A stretch of 64,000 nucleotides of DNA, from the NCBI GenBank assembly GCA_050944685.1, contig JBMNRP010000001.1:156116-220115 (forward strand), read 5' to 3'. Made by a program: the position numbers and the translations under genes. Below are positions 17,305 through 26,474 of this stretch, in pieces (within the stretch, counting starts at the first letter, position 1; every line of letters starts with the position of its first letter). The stretch is from CADBRN01 sp050944685. Lineage in GTDB: Bacteria; Bacillota; Clostridia; Lachnospirales; Lachnospiraceae. The notes beneath the pieces are model-generated. The model searched no databases, had not been told where the DNA came from, and saw nothing but the letters and a program-made list of their open reading frames with translations.

Positions 17305-17483
17305 AGTCTCCCTCATCCTTTCGGGCCTGACGGCCGATAGCAAGATTTTCGAGCACCTCACTTTTCCGGATCATCACAGAAAGAAGTGCTTCTGTTCCTT
17401 ATTACTGCTCATACTCTACCGGAACTTTGTGTTGGTTATTCGTAAAAATTGTGAACGATTTATGATATCTGCACCGAAAACAG

Positions 17484-17520
17484 AAAAACCGGCGGAAGCT
17501 TTCCCTCTCGCTTCCGCCGG
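17484..17520 (-). terminator. Terminator of the YkuD transpeptidase gene
   Basis: GCTTCCGCCGG and CCGGCGGAAGC (17510-17520 and 17489-17499) form an 11-bp stem, followed on the minus strand by five T (17484-17488). Confidence 0.88.
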
Positions 17521-17530
17521 CCTGTACCGA

Positions 17531-19348
17531 TCAGGACTGATAGATGATAATCGCCGTTCCCGTGTCAATGTTGTTGTATATTGTGGCAGCCACATCCAGC
17601 GGGAGGTTAACGCATCCGTGGGATCCGTCGGTCTTGTAGATCGATCCGCCGAAGCTGGATCTCCAGGTTGCGTCGTGGAGTCCCTGACCCTCATAAAACG
17701 GCATCCAATAGTTAACATCCGTCGAGTAGCCGTTTACATCGCTTGAGAGATTGGACGGGCTCTCTTTGTACGCGAGCGGAAATACGCCGGTCTTCGTGGC
17801 GCGGTCTTCGGTCGGAAGCCCGGTCACCACATCACTCTCCACGATCAGCTGACCGTCTTTGTAGAACCAGAGATGCTGTTTCGTGATATCGACCTCGACA
17901 TAGGTTCCGGCGAGGTCATCCGTTCCGTTTCGCTTGAGATAATACGGATTTCCATAGCTGTTCTGAGTCACATAGCAGGGCTCTCGCGTGACTTCTTTTC
18001 CGGACTCGATGTCCGCTTTCATCTGTGTCAGTTCCGCGTCCTCATCAATCGTATAGCCGTATTCATTGTCTGACCCGTCGAACGTGATCTGTGTGCCCGA
18101 ACTGGTCGTGAAAGTCCTCGTGTGGTGGCGCGTGTTATATTTCTGCGCCATGTCCGAAATATAATTTTTCATCGCTTCCTCATCGAACGTGACCTGACCG
18201 TCCGAATAGGAAAGCCACCCGCTGATCGTCGAGAAATCAAGCGTCACCGTCTCGCTGCCGAAGGTGTAATTGATCTTCGCGCCGACATACTTATTCAGCG
18301 CGTCCGCCTCCGCCTGAAGATTTTCCGCCGTCTCGGCAGAGGAGTCCTCTTCTTCGACGATATAGATCGAGGAAGGCAGTGTGATCTCAATTTTCTTTTC
18401 ACTCACGGTTACTTCCGCGTCATCCGGTGCCACCGCTGCGCCGTCCGTTCCACTGTCCCCGGCGGATTCCTCAGAGGAAGAGGATGAGGCATCGACCGCG
18501 GAAGCCGAAGATACGGAATTGTCTGCGGCAGAAGACGACGCATCGTTGTCCGAGGACGCTTCCCGGGAAGAAGCTGCGGTGGAAGTGGCCGTCTGAGTCG
18601 CGGTGGACGATGGGGAAACCGTTGCCTGGTTCCCGGCGGCATATGTCTTCACGGAGCCGACGGTCACTTCTTCCGAATCCAGCGAAGCGGTACCGGAAGC
18701 GGACGAACTGTTCCCGCTTCCGGATGAAACCGTCTCGGAATCATTTCCTGCTTCTGCGGAATCGCCTTCCTGGACGGAACCGCCAAGCGCCTTATTCAGT
18801 GCGGACTTTACGAGGCTCTGAAGCTTCGAATCATCGATTTCATTGCCCGCATCATACGTGGCCGCCACATACTTTCCGGCTTCTTTATCATAGGTCAGGG
18901 AAGCCTGCTGCGTCTCTCTGCGTTCTGTGGAGAAGGAACTGCTCTTAACAAAATTCTGAAATGTCTGCGTGTCCAGAACCCAGTCCGGTTCCGCCTCGAC
19001 GGAGATCACCGAACGGAGGCTCTTGAGAAGAACAAGCGGATTCTCTTTTTCTTTTTGGATTGCCTCGGAAATTCTGTCCGACAGAGTATCCCGGTTCACC
19101 GAATATCCGAACTCGGTGATCTTCCCGGAAAGTTCCACCGAACTGCCCTCTTTCAGATCAACCTCTTTTTCTTCTTCTTCATCGGCGATCTCTTCCGCGA
19201 GCTCTGCATCGGATTTCCCCTCGACCTCCAGGCCATTCACCGTAAACTTCATATGAGACGAAGCATAAACGAGGACGCCGACGCAGACCGCCAGAGCGGC
19301 CGCGACGACAATCAGCACGATAATTAATGTTTTTTTCCCTTTACTCAT
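17531..19348 (-). CDS. L,D-transpeptidase (YkuD) with peptidoglycan-binding domain
   Basis: The 605-residue form starts at ATG 19346-19348, just after AAAGGGG; an upstream in-frame start lacks such a site. One membrane anchor lies at residues 7-30. An N-terminal wall-binding region (about 35-190) is followed by a Ser/Ala/Thr-rich spacer (about 190-330), a second folded region, and a C-terminal YkuD domain with the catalytic signature SHGCVNLP. Such enzymes make 3-3 peptide cross-links or attach proteins to peptidoglycan outside the membrane. It is a single-gene unit with its own terminator. Confidence 0.92.
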   Translation of the reverse strand: MSKGKKTLIIVLIVVAAALAVCVGVLVYASSHMKFTVNGLEVEGKSDAELAEEIADEEEEKEVDLKEGSSVELSGKITEFGYSVNRDTLSDRISEAIQKEKENPLVLLKSLRSVISVEAEPDWVLDTQTFQNFVKSSSFSTERRETQQASLTYDKEAGKYVAATYDAGNEIDDSKLQSLVKSALNKALGGSVQEGDSAEAGNDSETVSSGSGNSSSASGTASLDSEEVTVGSVKTYAAGNQATVSPSSTATQTATSTAASSREASSDNDASSSAADNSVSSASAVDASSSSSEESAGDSGTDGAAVAPDDAEVTVSEKKIEITLPSSIYIVEEEDSSAETAENLQAEADALNKYVGAKINYTFGSETVTLDFSTISGWLSYSDGQVTFDEEAMKNYISDMAQKYNTRHHTRTFTTSSGTQITFDGSDNEYGYTIDEDAELTQMKADIESGKEVTREPCYVTQNSYGNPYYLKRNGTDDLAGTYVEVDITKQHLWFYKDGQLIVESDVVTGLPTEDRATKTGVFPLAYKESPSNLSSDVNGYSTDVNYWMPFYEGQGLHDATWRSSFGGSIYKTDGSHGCVNLPLDVAATIYNNIDTGTAIIIYQS

Positions 19349-19536
19349 ATTTTTGATCCCCTTTAATAATTTATGTGACAACTGCAAAGATTCAACAGGA
19401 TCCCCTCATTGTCTTCCTCGAAACCCGGCCGGGAAAACGGGCCGCGTTTCAGGAAGGATTATCGATCATAATGACCTCATCATAATGATCCGGCCACCAA
19501 ATGTCAATTCTCAGTTTTTTAAACCTTTTCAGCTTA

Positions 19537-21519
19537 TTATTCTTCATTTTTCGGAGACTGGGGACTCCAGTGCTCACACGTGATGTAATACTGCGTCCCG
19601 TCCTCGTCCTCGATCTGCACGCGGATCCGGTAAACCCCGTTCTGCGTGACCGCATTCTCTATCTGGCTGAAATAAGGTCTGTCACTGAATTTGATGGAAG
19701 AATCCCCCTCCTGCATCTCTGCATGAAAGACCCCTTCCTCTTCCGTCTCACTCGCAGGAAGAGTACCCTTGGTAATTGTCAGATCATCCGCATTTAAACT
19801 GGTGAAAGGCGAGAGCGTCCCACCTCCGCCGGTTTCCGGTTCCAGCCAGACGGTCACCTGCTTTTCCTGACGGTCGCTGATATTCAGCCCGTCCACCCGG
19901 AACCGGACCGTATTTCCTTCGACGTCCATGCTGAGTGTAACCATGCTCAGAATCCGGTCGAGCAGTGCCTGATTGACTTCAACCTTCCCCTTTTCCTGCA
20001 GGAACGTCGATTTGTTCAGCATCTCCTGGTTCAGTTCATCGAACCCGTATTTCTCGGTCAGTGTCTCGAGGTCTGAGTACAGGTTCGTACCAAGTCCCAG
20101 CCGCTCTCCTTCGATTTTGACGCCCATCGCCGCCAGCGTAGTCGGAAAGAGATCCATCGTGGAAAATTCCGGCCTCCGGTCCGGATCCGCCGGCTCAACC
20201 GCGGAATTGACGACGCAGGTATACGTCTTTCTGGTATAGTCGTCCGGGACGTCTTGGCAGAAATCCTGATCCATCGTCGTGTGGTCGCCGGAAATCACGA
20301 TCGTGGTGTCCTTGTAAAAATCCTGATCCTGAATCCAGCGGACAAACTCCGTGACCTGACGGCTTGAACACGCCATAACATTGGCATACTGATTGTCCCC
20401 GAACTCATCGCCGCAGAGACGGCACCGGTACCCGTCCTCAAAATGCGTATCCACCGTCAGCAGCGTCAGATTAAACGGTTTATCCGCAGATGCCATTTCC
20501 TGAAGCTTCTCCCGGGCGAAAGAAAACAGTTTTTCGTCCTCGAAGCCCCACCAGGCTTTGTAATCCTCCGGGATATGTCCGCTCTGCTTTGCCCAGTCGT
20601 AGTCCATTATCTCATAATTTCCGTGATCCGTAAAATAAAGCTTTCTGCCCCCGAAGGCAGATTCCGATCCGCACAGAAAGGCCTGGCTGTATCCCTCATT
20701 CTCCAGGATGTCTCCGATCGCCTGGACTCCGCTGAAAAACCCGCTCTGCGTATCCATGGCATTATAGAGATTGGTCTGGAGCGGCAGTCCGGTTGTCTCG
20801 GCGAAAATAGCTCCCATCGTATAACCTGTGTTATTCAGAACCTCTCCCCCGTTCAGTTCATCCGAGCTGCCGGAAAAGTCGTCATTTTCCTGTGCGAGTT
20901 CCGTGAGCTCCGGTATGCAGTTTTCCGGAAAGGCTCCCCCGTTCTCCGGATCGGAAAAGGTCGTTTCCACGGATTCCAGATAAATATAGACCAGATTCCT
21001 TTTTTTCTCCGGAAAAGTCAGCGTCGTTGTCGCCGGATCCGCATAATTCTTCTCGATGAAATCGGAAACGGAATACTGGGACCGGATGTAACTGAATCCG
21101 TCTGTCATTTTCAGAAAATGGACGACAGAAAAAGAGGCCAGGAACACTCCTGCCCCCAGCTCGGCGAGAGCAATTTTTTTCACCAGCCCCGGTTTCTTTT
21201 TCCAGATCAGCACGGCCGCCGTAACAGCTGCCGCGATAATAAGACCGCCCGGCAGAAAGACCTGCCGGATGGCGGAGGAAATGATGCTGTTCTCCGTTCC
21301 CTCCTTGGGCGCCACCATATGGAAAACCATCTCGTCCAGCTTGAGCCCGCCCCAGGTGCGGAGGCCGAAGCTCTGCCCGAGAAAAAACAATATTCCGATG
21401 GAAAAAAGAATCAGCGCCACGACCGTCAGTATTTTCACACCTGTCCGTTTTTCACCCTTTTTCGTTTTCTTTTTTTCTAAATTCTGAGATGGACTTCTGT
21501 GAAACATCCTGTTCCGCAT
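19537..21519 (-). CDS. LtaS-like membrane sulfatase/phosphoglycerol transferase
   Basis: The 660-residue protein has three predicted membrane segments (about residues 28-50, 92-114, 120-140) and an extracellular alkaline-phosphatase-fold domain. Metal and active-site candidates include ESVETTF near 180, the Thr in AETTGLPL near 235, and VISGDHTTMDQDF. LtaS enzymes polymerise glycerol phosphate on a lipid anchor to make lipoteichoic acid. This one has fewer membrane helices than classical five-helix LtaS and carries a 150-residue C-terminal extension. The start follows GGGGGA. Sugar-specific phosphoglycerol transfer is an alternative. Confidence 0.85.
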   Translation of the reverse strand: MRNRMFHRSPSQNLEKKKTKKGEKRTGVKILTVVALILFSIGILFFLGQSFGLRTWGGLKLDEMVFHMVAPKEGTENSIISSAIRQVFLPGGLIIAAAVTAAVLIWKKKPGLVKKIALAELGAGVFLASFSVVHFLKMTDGFSYIRSQYSVSDFIEKNYADPATTTLTFPEKKRNLVYIYLESVETTFSDPENGGAFPENCIPELTELAQENDDFSGSSDELNGGEVLNNTGYTMGAIFAETTGLPLQTNLYNAMDTQSGFFSGVQAIGDILENEGYSQAFLCGSESAFGGRKLYFTDHGNYEIMDYDWAKQSGHIPEDYKAWWGFEDEKLFSFAREKLQEMASADKPFNLTLLTVDTHFEDGYRCRLCGDEFGDNQYANVMACSSRQVTEFVRWIQDQDFYKDTTIVISGDHTTMDQDFCQDVPDDYTRKTYTCVVNSAVEPADPDRRPEFSTMDLFPTTLAAMGVKIEGERLGLGTNLYSDLETLTEKYGFDELNQEMLNKSTFLQEKGKVEVNQALLDRILSMVTLSMDVEGNTVRFRVDGLNISDRQEKQVTVWLEPETGGGGTLSPFTSLNADDLTITKGTLPASETEEEGVFHAEMQEGDSSIKFSDRPYFSQIENAVTQNGVYRIRVQIEDEDGTQYYITCEHWSPQSPKNEE

Positions 21520-21554
21520 CCGAAAGTTCCCCCTTTTCCCGTTCGTAATGGATT

Positions 21555-21560
21555 ATTTTA
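21555..21560 (-). promoter_or_regulatory. Extended -10 promoter of the LtaS-like gene
   Basis: On the minus strand the sequence TGGTAAAAT gives an extended -10 (TAAAAT, 21555-21560) about 35 bases before the start codon. No good -35 is seen. Confidence 0.5.
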
Positions 21561-21757
21561 CCATATCTTTACATTTTCCTGAAGAAATAATTTTCCGGAT
21601 CTGAAAAAATCCCCTCAGGGCACAGATATTCAAGAAGTCCGGACACAAATTTATCCGGAATAATATGTGGCAAACAGAAGTCCGGTGTGTTATGATAATT
21701 CAAGAATAAATTGGTGCAGCCAGTTGGAATTATCTAAAAAAGGATGGACGTTTGGCT

Positions 21758-22048
21758 ATGAGTATGAATAAAGTGCAGGATAAGGTGCAGGATCTGGTCA
21801 GTGAACTGAAGGAGCAGAATAAGCTGATGAAAGAGCACAACGATGAAATCAATGAATCAAAAGCAGGCAAGAGAGCGCTCTGGATCTTCGCAGTTATCGG
21901 CGCAATTGCCGCGGTGGCAGCCATCGCCTACGCGGTGTACCGCTACATGACTCCGGACTACCTGGAGGATTTTGACGACGACGATTACGAAGATGACTTC
22001 GATGATTATTTTGAAGACGACGATGAGGATACGACCGAAGAAAAGTAA
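21758..22048 (+). CDS. Small acidic single-pass membrane protein
   Basis: This 96-residue protein has a helical, coiled-coil-like start (residues 3-35), one membrane segment (about 41-60) and a C-terminus made largely of Asp, Glu and aromatic residues. An AGGATGG upstream fits the ATG at 21758; a TTG two codons earlier is possible. I do not recognise the family. Orientation with the acidic tail outside would make a metal- or cation-binding surface protein, but that is speculation. It is monocistronic, with a terminator just after it. Confidence 0.75.
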   Translation: MSMNKVQDKVQDLVSELKEQNKLMKEHNDEINESKAGKRALWIFAVIGAIAAVAAIAYAVYRYMTPDYLEDFDDDDYEDDFDDYFEDDDEDTTEEK

Positions 22049-22098
22049 TTCCGCCGCCTGACCGGCGGCCGGATGATAGAGGTGACCAAAGAATAATG

Positions 22099-22133
22099 GG
22101 GCCGTCACATCTGTGATGACCCTGTTTTCTTTT
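22099..22133 (+). terminator. Terminator after the small acidic protein
   Basis: Bases 22099-22109 pair with 22112-22122 with one mismatch and one G-U pair, followed by a T-rich tract to 22133. Confidence 0.7.
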
Positions 22134-22184
22134 GTGAATCCCACCGGACTCTGAAAAACCAGAAAGACGAAATGGAATCATAAG

Positions 22185-23624
22185 ATGAAAAAGGGTGAAA
22201 CATACGAAGGAACCGTCAGACGTATTTCCTTCCCGAACAAGGGACACGTGACCGTCGGAGACCGGGATGTGATCGTGAAAAACGCTCTCCCGGGACAGAC
22301 CGTCCGTTTCCGGATCAACAAGAAAAAGGCGGGGCGGACGGAGGCGCAGCTTCTGGAAGTTCTCGAGCCCTCTCCCCTTGAAACGCAAGGCGCTCTCTGC
22401 TCCGGTTATCCGTCCTGCGGCGGATGCTTCTGCCAGTCCATGGCCTGCGGGGACCAGCTCCGCATGAAAGAGCGGGAAATCCGGGAGCTCCTGGCGCCCG
22501 CGTTTGACCGGGAGCGCTCCCGGAACAGCTCTTTTTCCCCGGACACCGCCTGGGAGGGCATTCTTCCGAGCCCGGAAAGCTCCTGCTATCGGAACAAGAT
22601 GGAATATGCCTTCGGCGATTCCGAAAAGGACGGTCCGCTCACGCTGGGACTTCACCGGAAAAACAGCATGTACGATATTCTGACCGCAGACGACTGTATT
22701 CTCGTCCACCCGGATTTCAACGCGGTCGTCCGATGCACCCTGGAATTTTTCTCCGGACTGCATGTCCCCTATTTCCGCCGCATCTCCCACGAGGGATATC
22801 TGCGTCACCTTCTGGTCCGCCGCGGCGTATCCACCGGGGAAATGCTCATTGATCTCGTCACGACCTCGCAGGATCCTTTTGTCTCCCGGAAAAACAAAGA
22901 AGAGGATCCGCCCCTCGGTACGGAAGAGATGCTGAAGCGCTTTGCGGACCGCCTCCTCTCCCTGAATCTCTCCGGCAGCATCACCGGCATCCTCCACACC
23001 GAAAACGATTCCGTCGCGGACGTCGTCAAAAACGACCGGACGGAAATCCTGTACGGCCGCGATTATTTCTATGAAAATCTTCTGGGGCTGAAATTCCGCA
23101 TCACCCCGTTCTCCTTTTTCCAGACAAACACAAAAGGTGCGGAGGTCCTCTACCGGACCGTGATGGATTTTCTGGGAGACGTTTCCGGAAACACCGTGTT
23201 TGATCTGTACAGCGGAACCGGCACGATCGCCCAGATTCTCGCCCCCGCCGCAAAAAATGTGGTCGGCGTGGAAATCATGGAGGAGGCCGTCCGCGCAGCG
23301 GTTGAAAATGCGGCCGAAAACGGTCTGGATAACTGCCGTTTCATCGCAGGAGACGTGCTGAAAGTCCTGGACGGTCTGGAGGAAAAACCGGACGCCATCG
23401 TTCTGGATCCTCCCCGCGATGGCATTCACCCGAAGGCTCTGCCGAAAATCATCGCCTGCGGTGTAAAGCGGATCGTTTATATCTCCTGCAAGCCGACGAG
23501 CCTCGCGCGCGACCTGGAGGTTCTGCAGGCAGGCGGCTGCCGCATCCGGCGCGTGCGAAGCATTGACATGTTTCCGAACACAGCTAATATAGAAACCGTG
23601 TGCCTCTTATGCAAATCTCTGTGA
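22185..23624 (+). CDS. rlmD: 23S rRNA (uracil-C5)-methyltransferase, RlmD/RlmCD type
   Basis: The 479-residue protein has an N-terminal TRAM RNA-binding domain (residues 1-62), iron-sulfur cysteines in CSGYPSCGGC (from Cys72), and a C-terminal SAM methyltransferase domain with DLYSGTGTI, VLDPPRDG and the catalytic Cys in YISCKP. It transfers methyl from SAM to C5 of uridine in 23S rRNA. In Firmicutes one RlmCD enzyme often modifies two sites, so RlmCD is as likely as RlmD. Length is typical. It ends 13 bases before the next gene. Confidence 0.93.
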   Translation: MKKGETYEGTVRRISFPNKGHVTVGDRDVIVKNALPGQTVRFRINKKKAGRTEAQLLEVLEPSPLETQGALCSGYPSCGGCFCQSMACGDQLRMKEREIRELLAPAFDRERSRNSSFSPDTAWEGILPSPESSCYRNKMEYAFGDSEKDGPLTLGLHRKNSMYDILTADDCILVHPDFNAVVRCTLEFFSGLHVPYFRRISHEGYLRHLLVRRGVSTGEMLIDLVTTSQDPFVSRKNKEEDPPLGTEEMLKRFADRLLSLNLSGSITGILHTENDSVADVVKNDRTEILYGRDYFYENLLGLKFRITPFSFFQTNTKGAEVLYRTVMDFLGDVSGNTVFDLYSGTGTIAQILAPAAKNVVGVEIMEEAVRAAVENAAENGLDNCRFIAGDVLKVLDGLEEKPDAIVLDPPRDGIHPKALPKIIACGVKRIVYISCKPTSLARDLEVLQAGGCRIRRVRSIDMFPNTANIETVCLLCKSL

Positions 23625-23637
23625 AAGTGTGTTACCA

Positions 23638-24564
23638 ATGACCTCTGAAAAAAGCAGTCCGTTCAAGACAATGAATCCCCATGTAATGGGAATTCTGCTT
23701 GTAATCGTGGATTCATTTTTCTTTTCTCTGATGAGCTTGTTTGTGCGTCTGTCGGGCGACATCCCGACCATGCAGAAGGCTTTCTTCCGCAACGTCGTGG
23801 CTGCGGTGATCGCCCTCGGCAGTCTGGCGCGGTCCGAGGAAAAATTCAAAATCCGAAAGGGCTCTCTCCCTCTTCTGTTTCTCCGTTCCATTTTCGGGGG
23901 AACGGGGCTTATTCTGAATTTCTGGGCCATCGACCACATCACGCTGGCGGACGCCAATATTCTGAATAAGATGTCGCCCTTCTTCGCCATTCTCGCCTCG
24001 ATCCCCATTCTGGGAGAGCGGCCGAATTCCGTAGAGATTTTCACCGTAATCGCGGCTTTCACGGGAGCTGTTTTCGTCGTAAAGCCCACATCGGGCGTTG
24101 CGAGTCTCCCGGCCCTCGCGGGACTGATCAGCGGATTCGGAGCAGGCGTCGCCTACACGTATGTGCGGAAGCTCGGAAAACACAAAGAGCGCGGCGGCGT
24201 CATCGTGGCTTTTTTCTCTGTATTTACGTGTCTGCTCTGTCTGCCGTTTGTCATCGCGGATTACAAGCCGATGTCCGCCAGACAGTGGGCCTGCCTGATC
24301 GGAGCCGGCTGCGTCGCGGCCATCGCACAGTTCGCCGTCACCAACGCGTATAAATTCGCACCGGCGAAGGAAATCTCCGTGTTCGATTACTCTCAGGTGC
24401 TGTTCGCATCTCTCTGGGGAGCCCTCTTCTTCTCCGAGGTGCCGGACAGATGGTCGGCGATCGGCTATGTCATTATCATCAGCATGGCCATTTTCAAATG
24501 GTATTACAACGTCCACGTACAGGCCGGAAAAAAGAGCCCCGCACACGAGGAGCATCACAGCTGA
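23638..24564 (+). CDS. EamA/DMT-family transporter
   Basis: The 308-residue protein has two EamA repeats with about ten membrane segments in total. It resembles drug/metabolite exporters of the RhaT/YdcZ superfamily; substrates cannot be read from sequence. I take the ATG at 23638. Its ribosome site is weak, and its nearness to the rlmD stop suggests translational coupling. The C-terminus is short and basic. The pairing with rlmD probably reflects co-transcription only. Confidence 0.9.
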   Translation: MTSEKSSPFKTMNPHVMGILLVIVDSFFFSLMSLFVRLSGDIPTMQKAFFRNVVAAVIALGSLARSEEKFKIRKGSLPLLFLRSIFGGTGLILNFWAIDHITLADANILNKMSPFFAILASIPILGERPNSVEIFTVIAAFTGAVFVVKPTSGVASLPALAGLISGFGAGVAYTYVRKLGKHKERGGVIVAFFSVFTCLLCLPFVIADYKPMSARQWACLIGAGCVAAIAQFAVTNAYKFAPAKEISVFDYSQVLFASLWGALFFSEVPDRWSAIGYVIIISMAIFKWYYNVHVQAGKKSPAHEEHHS

Positions 24565-24719
24565 ACGGATGCGGAGCATTTCCCGGATCATCCATAACGG
24601 CGTTGAACCCGGAATCCTTTTGCTCTATAATGATAGCGTTCCCGCCGCGGAGCCCCGGGGAAAATACAGGAGGACTTCCGCGGCACAGGAAAAAACCCGC
24701 TTAGCGACAGGAGAATCAC

Positions 24720-25406
24720 ATGAAAAAGGCAAAAAAAGGCTCCGGCCGTGGCTGGAAAGCCCTGATCATCATCGGAATTCTGGTGATCTCAGCCGGAATC
24801 GGACTGGTCCTGTATAATATCTGGGACGGAAAACGGGCGGAACGGGCATCCAACCTCATCGCAGAACAGCTGGAAACCGAAATTGACAAAAACGCGGCGG
24901 GGGAAACACCGGACAATACGGACTCAGACCAGGAGATGCCGACCATTGAAATCGATGGAAAAAAGTATATCGGCATCCTGGAGGTCCCTGTTTATAATCT
25001 GCGCCTTCCCGTCATGGCAGACTGGAGCTACGCTTCTCTGAAGATATCTCCCTGCCGGTATTCGGGATCCTATTATACCAATGACCTGGTGATCTGCGGC
25101 CACAATTACGCGCGCCACTTCAGTCCCCTGAAAAATATCGGCATCGGCGAAAAGATCCGGTTCACAAGTGTGGAGGGAAAAGTCTACACCTACATCGTAG
25201 GCAACCGCGAAACCCTCAGGCCGACCGAGGTCAGCAAGATGGTGGAAAACAAATCCAACAGTGAAACCCAGAATGAGGACTGGGATCTGACTCTCTTCAC
25301 GTGCAACACGGGCGGGCGGACCCGCTGCGCGGTGCGGTGCGTCCTGCAGGACGACAGCCAGACAAATGAAAACGCCCCATCCGACCTGAGCTCCCTCGCC
25401 GGATAA
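24720..25406 (+). CDS. Sortase
   Basis: The 228-residue protein has an N-terminal membrane anchor (about residues 13-32) and a sortase barrel. The catalytic His lies in CGHNYARH, the Cys in LFTCNTGG and the Arg in GGRTRCAVRC. Sortases attach surface proteins to the wall through a C-terminal sorting signal. No LPxTG-type protein is encoded in the window, so the substrate is elsewhere. The extra cysteines around the active-site Arg are unusual. The subclass is uncertain; B or a D-like type fits. Confidence 0.88.
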   Translation: MKKAKKGSGRGWKALIIIGILVISAGIGLVLYNIWDGKRAERASNLIAEQLETEIDKNAAGETPDNTDSDQEMPTIEIDGKKYIGILEVPVYNLRLPVMADWSYASLKISPCRYSGSYYTNDLVICGHNYARHFSPLKNIGIGEKIRFTSVEGKVYTYIVGNRETLRPTEVSKMVENKSNSETQNEDWDLTLFTCNTGGRTRCAVRCVLQDDSQTNENAPSDLSSLAG

Positions 25407-25445
25407 CGCAATGCCGAAAAACCGCTGCCGCATCCGGTTCCGGTA

Positions 25446-25907
25446 TTATTTCACCGGCACACAGTACTGATTATTGATCTTCGCGACCTTGTCTCTTCTT
25501 CGCACATATTTCTCCGCGGTCAGCGGATCGGTGCTCATCCAGGTCCTGACGATTTCCATGGCGATCATGCCGCCGATGATTTTTCCGCCGATGCAGAGCA
25601 CGTTCGCGTCATTGTGCTGGCGTGCCAGCTGCGCACAGAAGGTGTCCTGGCAGACGCAGGCATAGATTCCGCTGATCTTGTTCGCGATCATCGCGCTTCC
25701 GTAGCCGACGCCGTCAACGAAGATGCCTCTGCTGCATTCACCCTTCGCGACCGCGAGGGCGGCGGGAAGCACGAAATCCGACAGATCGCAGGAATTCTCA
25801 TCGTACGTTCCGAAGTCAACCACTTCGTGGCCTTCCGACTCCAGATACTCTTTGATCTCATTTTTCAGCTTCGTTCCGGCATGATCATTTGCCATCGCAA
25901 TTTTCAT
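25446..25907 (-). CDS. RpiB/LacA/LacB-family sugar-phosphate isomerase with altered active site
   Basis: The start at 25905-25907 follows AAGGAGA and gives 153 residues, typical for RpiB. The fold markers NDHAG (7-11) and RQHNDANVL are present. In Escherichia coli RpiB the catalytic Cys lies in LICGTGIG; here the aligned segment is FVDGVGYG, with Asp65 in place of Cys. Family members with Asp at this place are known to me from other gut Clostridia, so it may be an active subgroup with another substrate. It follows a PNPOx-like gene on the same strand, 50 bases apart. Confidence 0.85.
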   Translation of the reverse strand: MKIAMANDHAGTKLKNEIKEYLESEGHEVVDFGTYDENSCDLSDFVLPAALAVAKGECSRGIFVDGVGYGSAMIANKISGIYACVCQDTFCAQLARQHNDANVLCIGGKIIGGMIAMEIVRTWMSTDPLTAEKYVRRRDKVAKINNQYCVPVK

Positions 25908-25956
25908 TGTCCAATCTCCTTCCTTTTCGATGAAACGTTCCCTCGCTATCCGGACA

Positions 25957-26430
25957 TCAGGATTCATTTACCAGCTTTCCAGTCATGTGATCGATCGTCA
26001 GCTCCAGAATCCGGACCTTGTTTCCATTTTTGCCAATCTCATATGCGATGTATTCCGGATCATCCGGAAAGTATTTCAGACCGAGCTTTTCCAGCTTCTC
26101 CATCGCCTTCCCGTGATCCCCGACCGGCATCAGACGGCCGAAGACAATCACGCTGCTGATATTCAGGCCGCGCTTTTCCGGAGTCCTGTATCCGCTGTCG
26201 TACACGCAGAACGAGACGCGGCTGTCACGGCGGATGGCGTCCATCTTATGGCCTTCTCTGGCGCAGTGGAAAAAGATCTTCCCCTCGTCGTACAGATAGT
26301 TGATCGGAAGCGCATAGGGATATCCGTCTTCCCCGCTGACCGCCAGAACCCCGCGGGGCTCCTTCCGCAGAATTTCCAGGCATTTTTCTTCTGGCAGTTC
26401 CTGATGAAATCTTCTCATTTTTCGAAACAT
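25957..26430 (-). CDS. NimA-like pyridoxamine 5'-phosphate oxidase-fold flavoprotein
   Basis: The 157-residue protein has a split-barrel FMN-binding fold, with family features such as RGVLAVSGEDGYPYALPINY (26-45), FHCAREGHK and VSFCVYDSGY. Members include NimA-type nitroimidazole reductases and heme- or F420-binding relatives. Redox activity in the cytoplasm is likely, but the substrate is not known. The start at 26430 follows GGGAG. It is upstream of the RpiB-like gene and probably shares its message. Confidence 0.85.
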   Translation of the reverse strand: MFRKMRRFHQELPEEKCLEILRKEPRGVLAVSGEDGYPYALPINYLYDEGKIFFHCAREGHKMDAIRRDSRVSFCVYDSGYRTPEKRGLNISSVIVFGRLMPVGDHGKAMEKLEKLGLKYFPDDPEYIAYEIGKNGNKVRILELTIDHMTGKLVNES

Positions 26431-26474
26431 ATTTTTCTCCCTGTCCTGTAAACGAATTATGAAACGTCACCTTT

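Noticed and set aside
16416..17306. A plus-strand Arg/Ser-rich open frame
   Set aside because: It mirrors the 39-bp coding repeats of the HtrA-like gene and has no independent signals.
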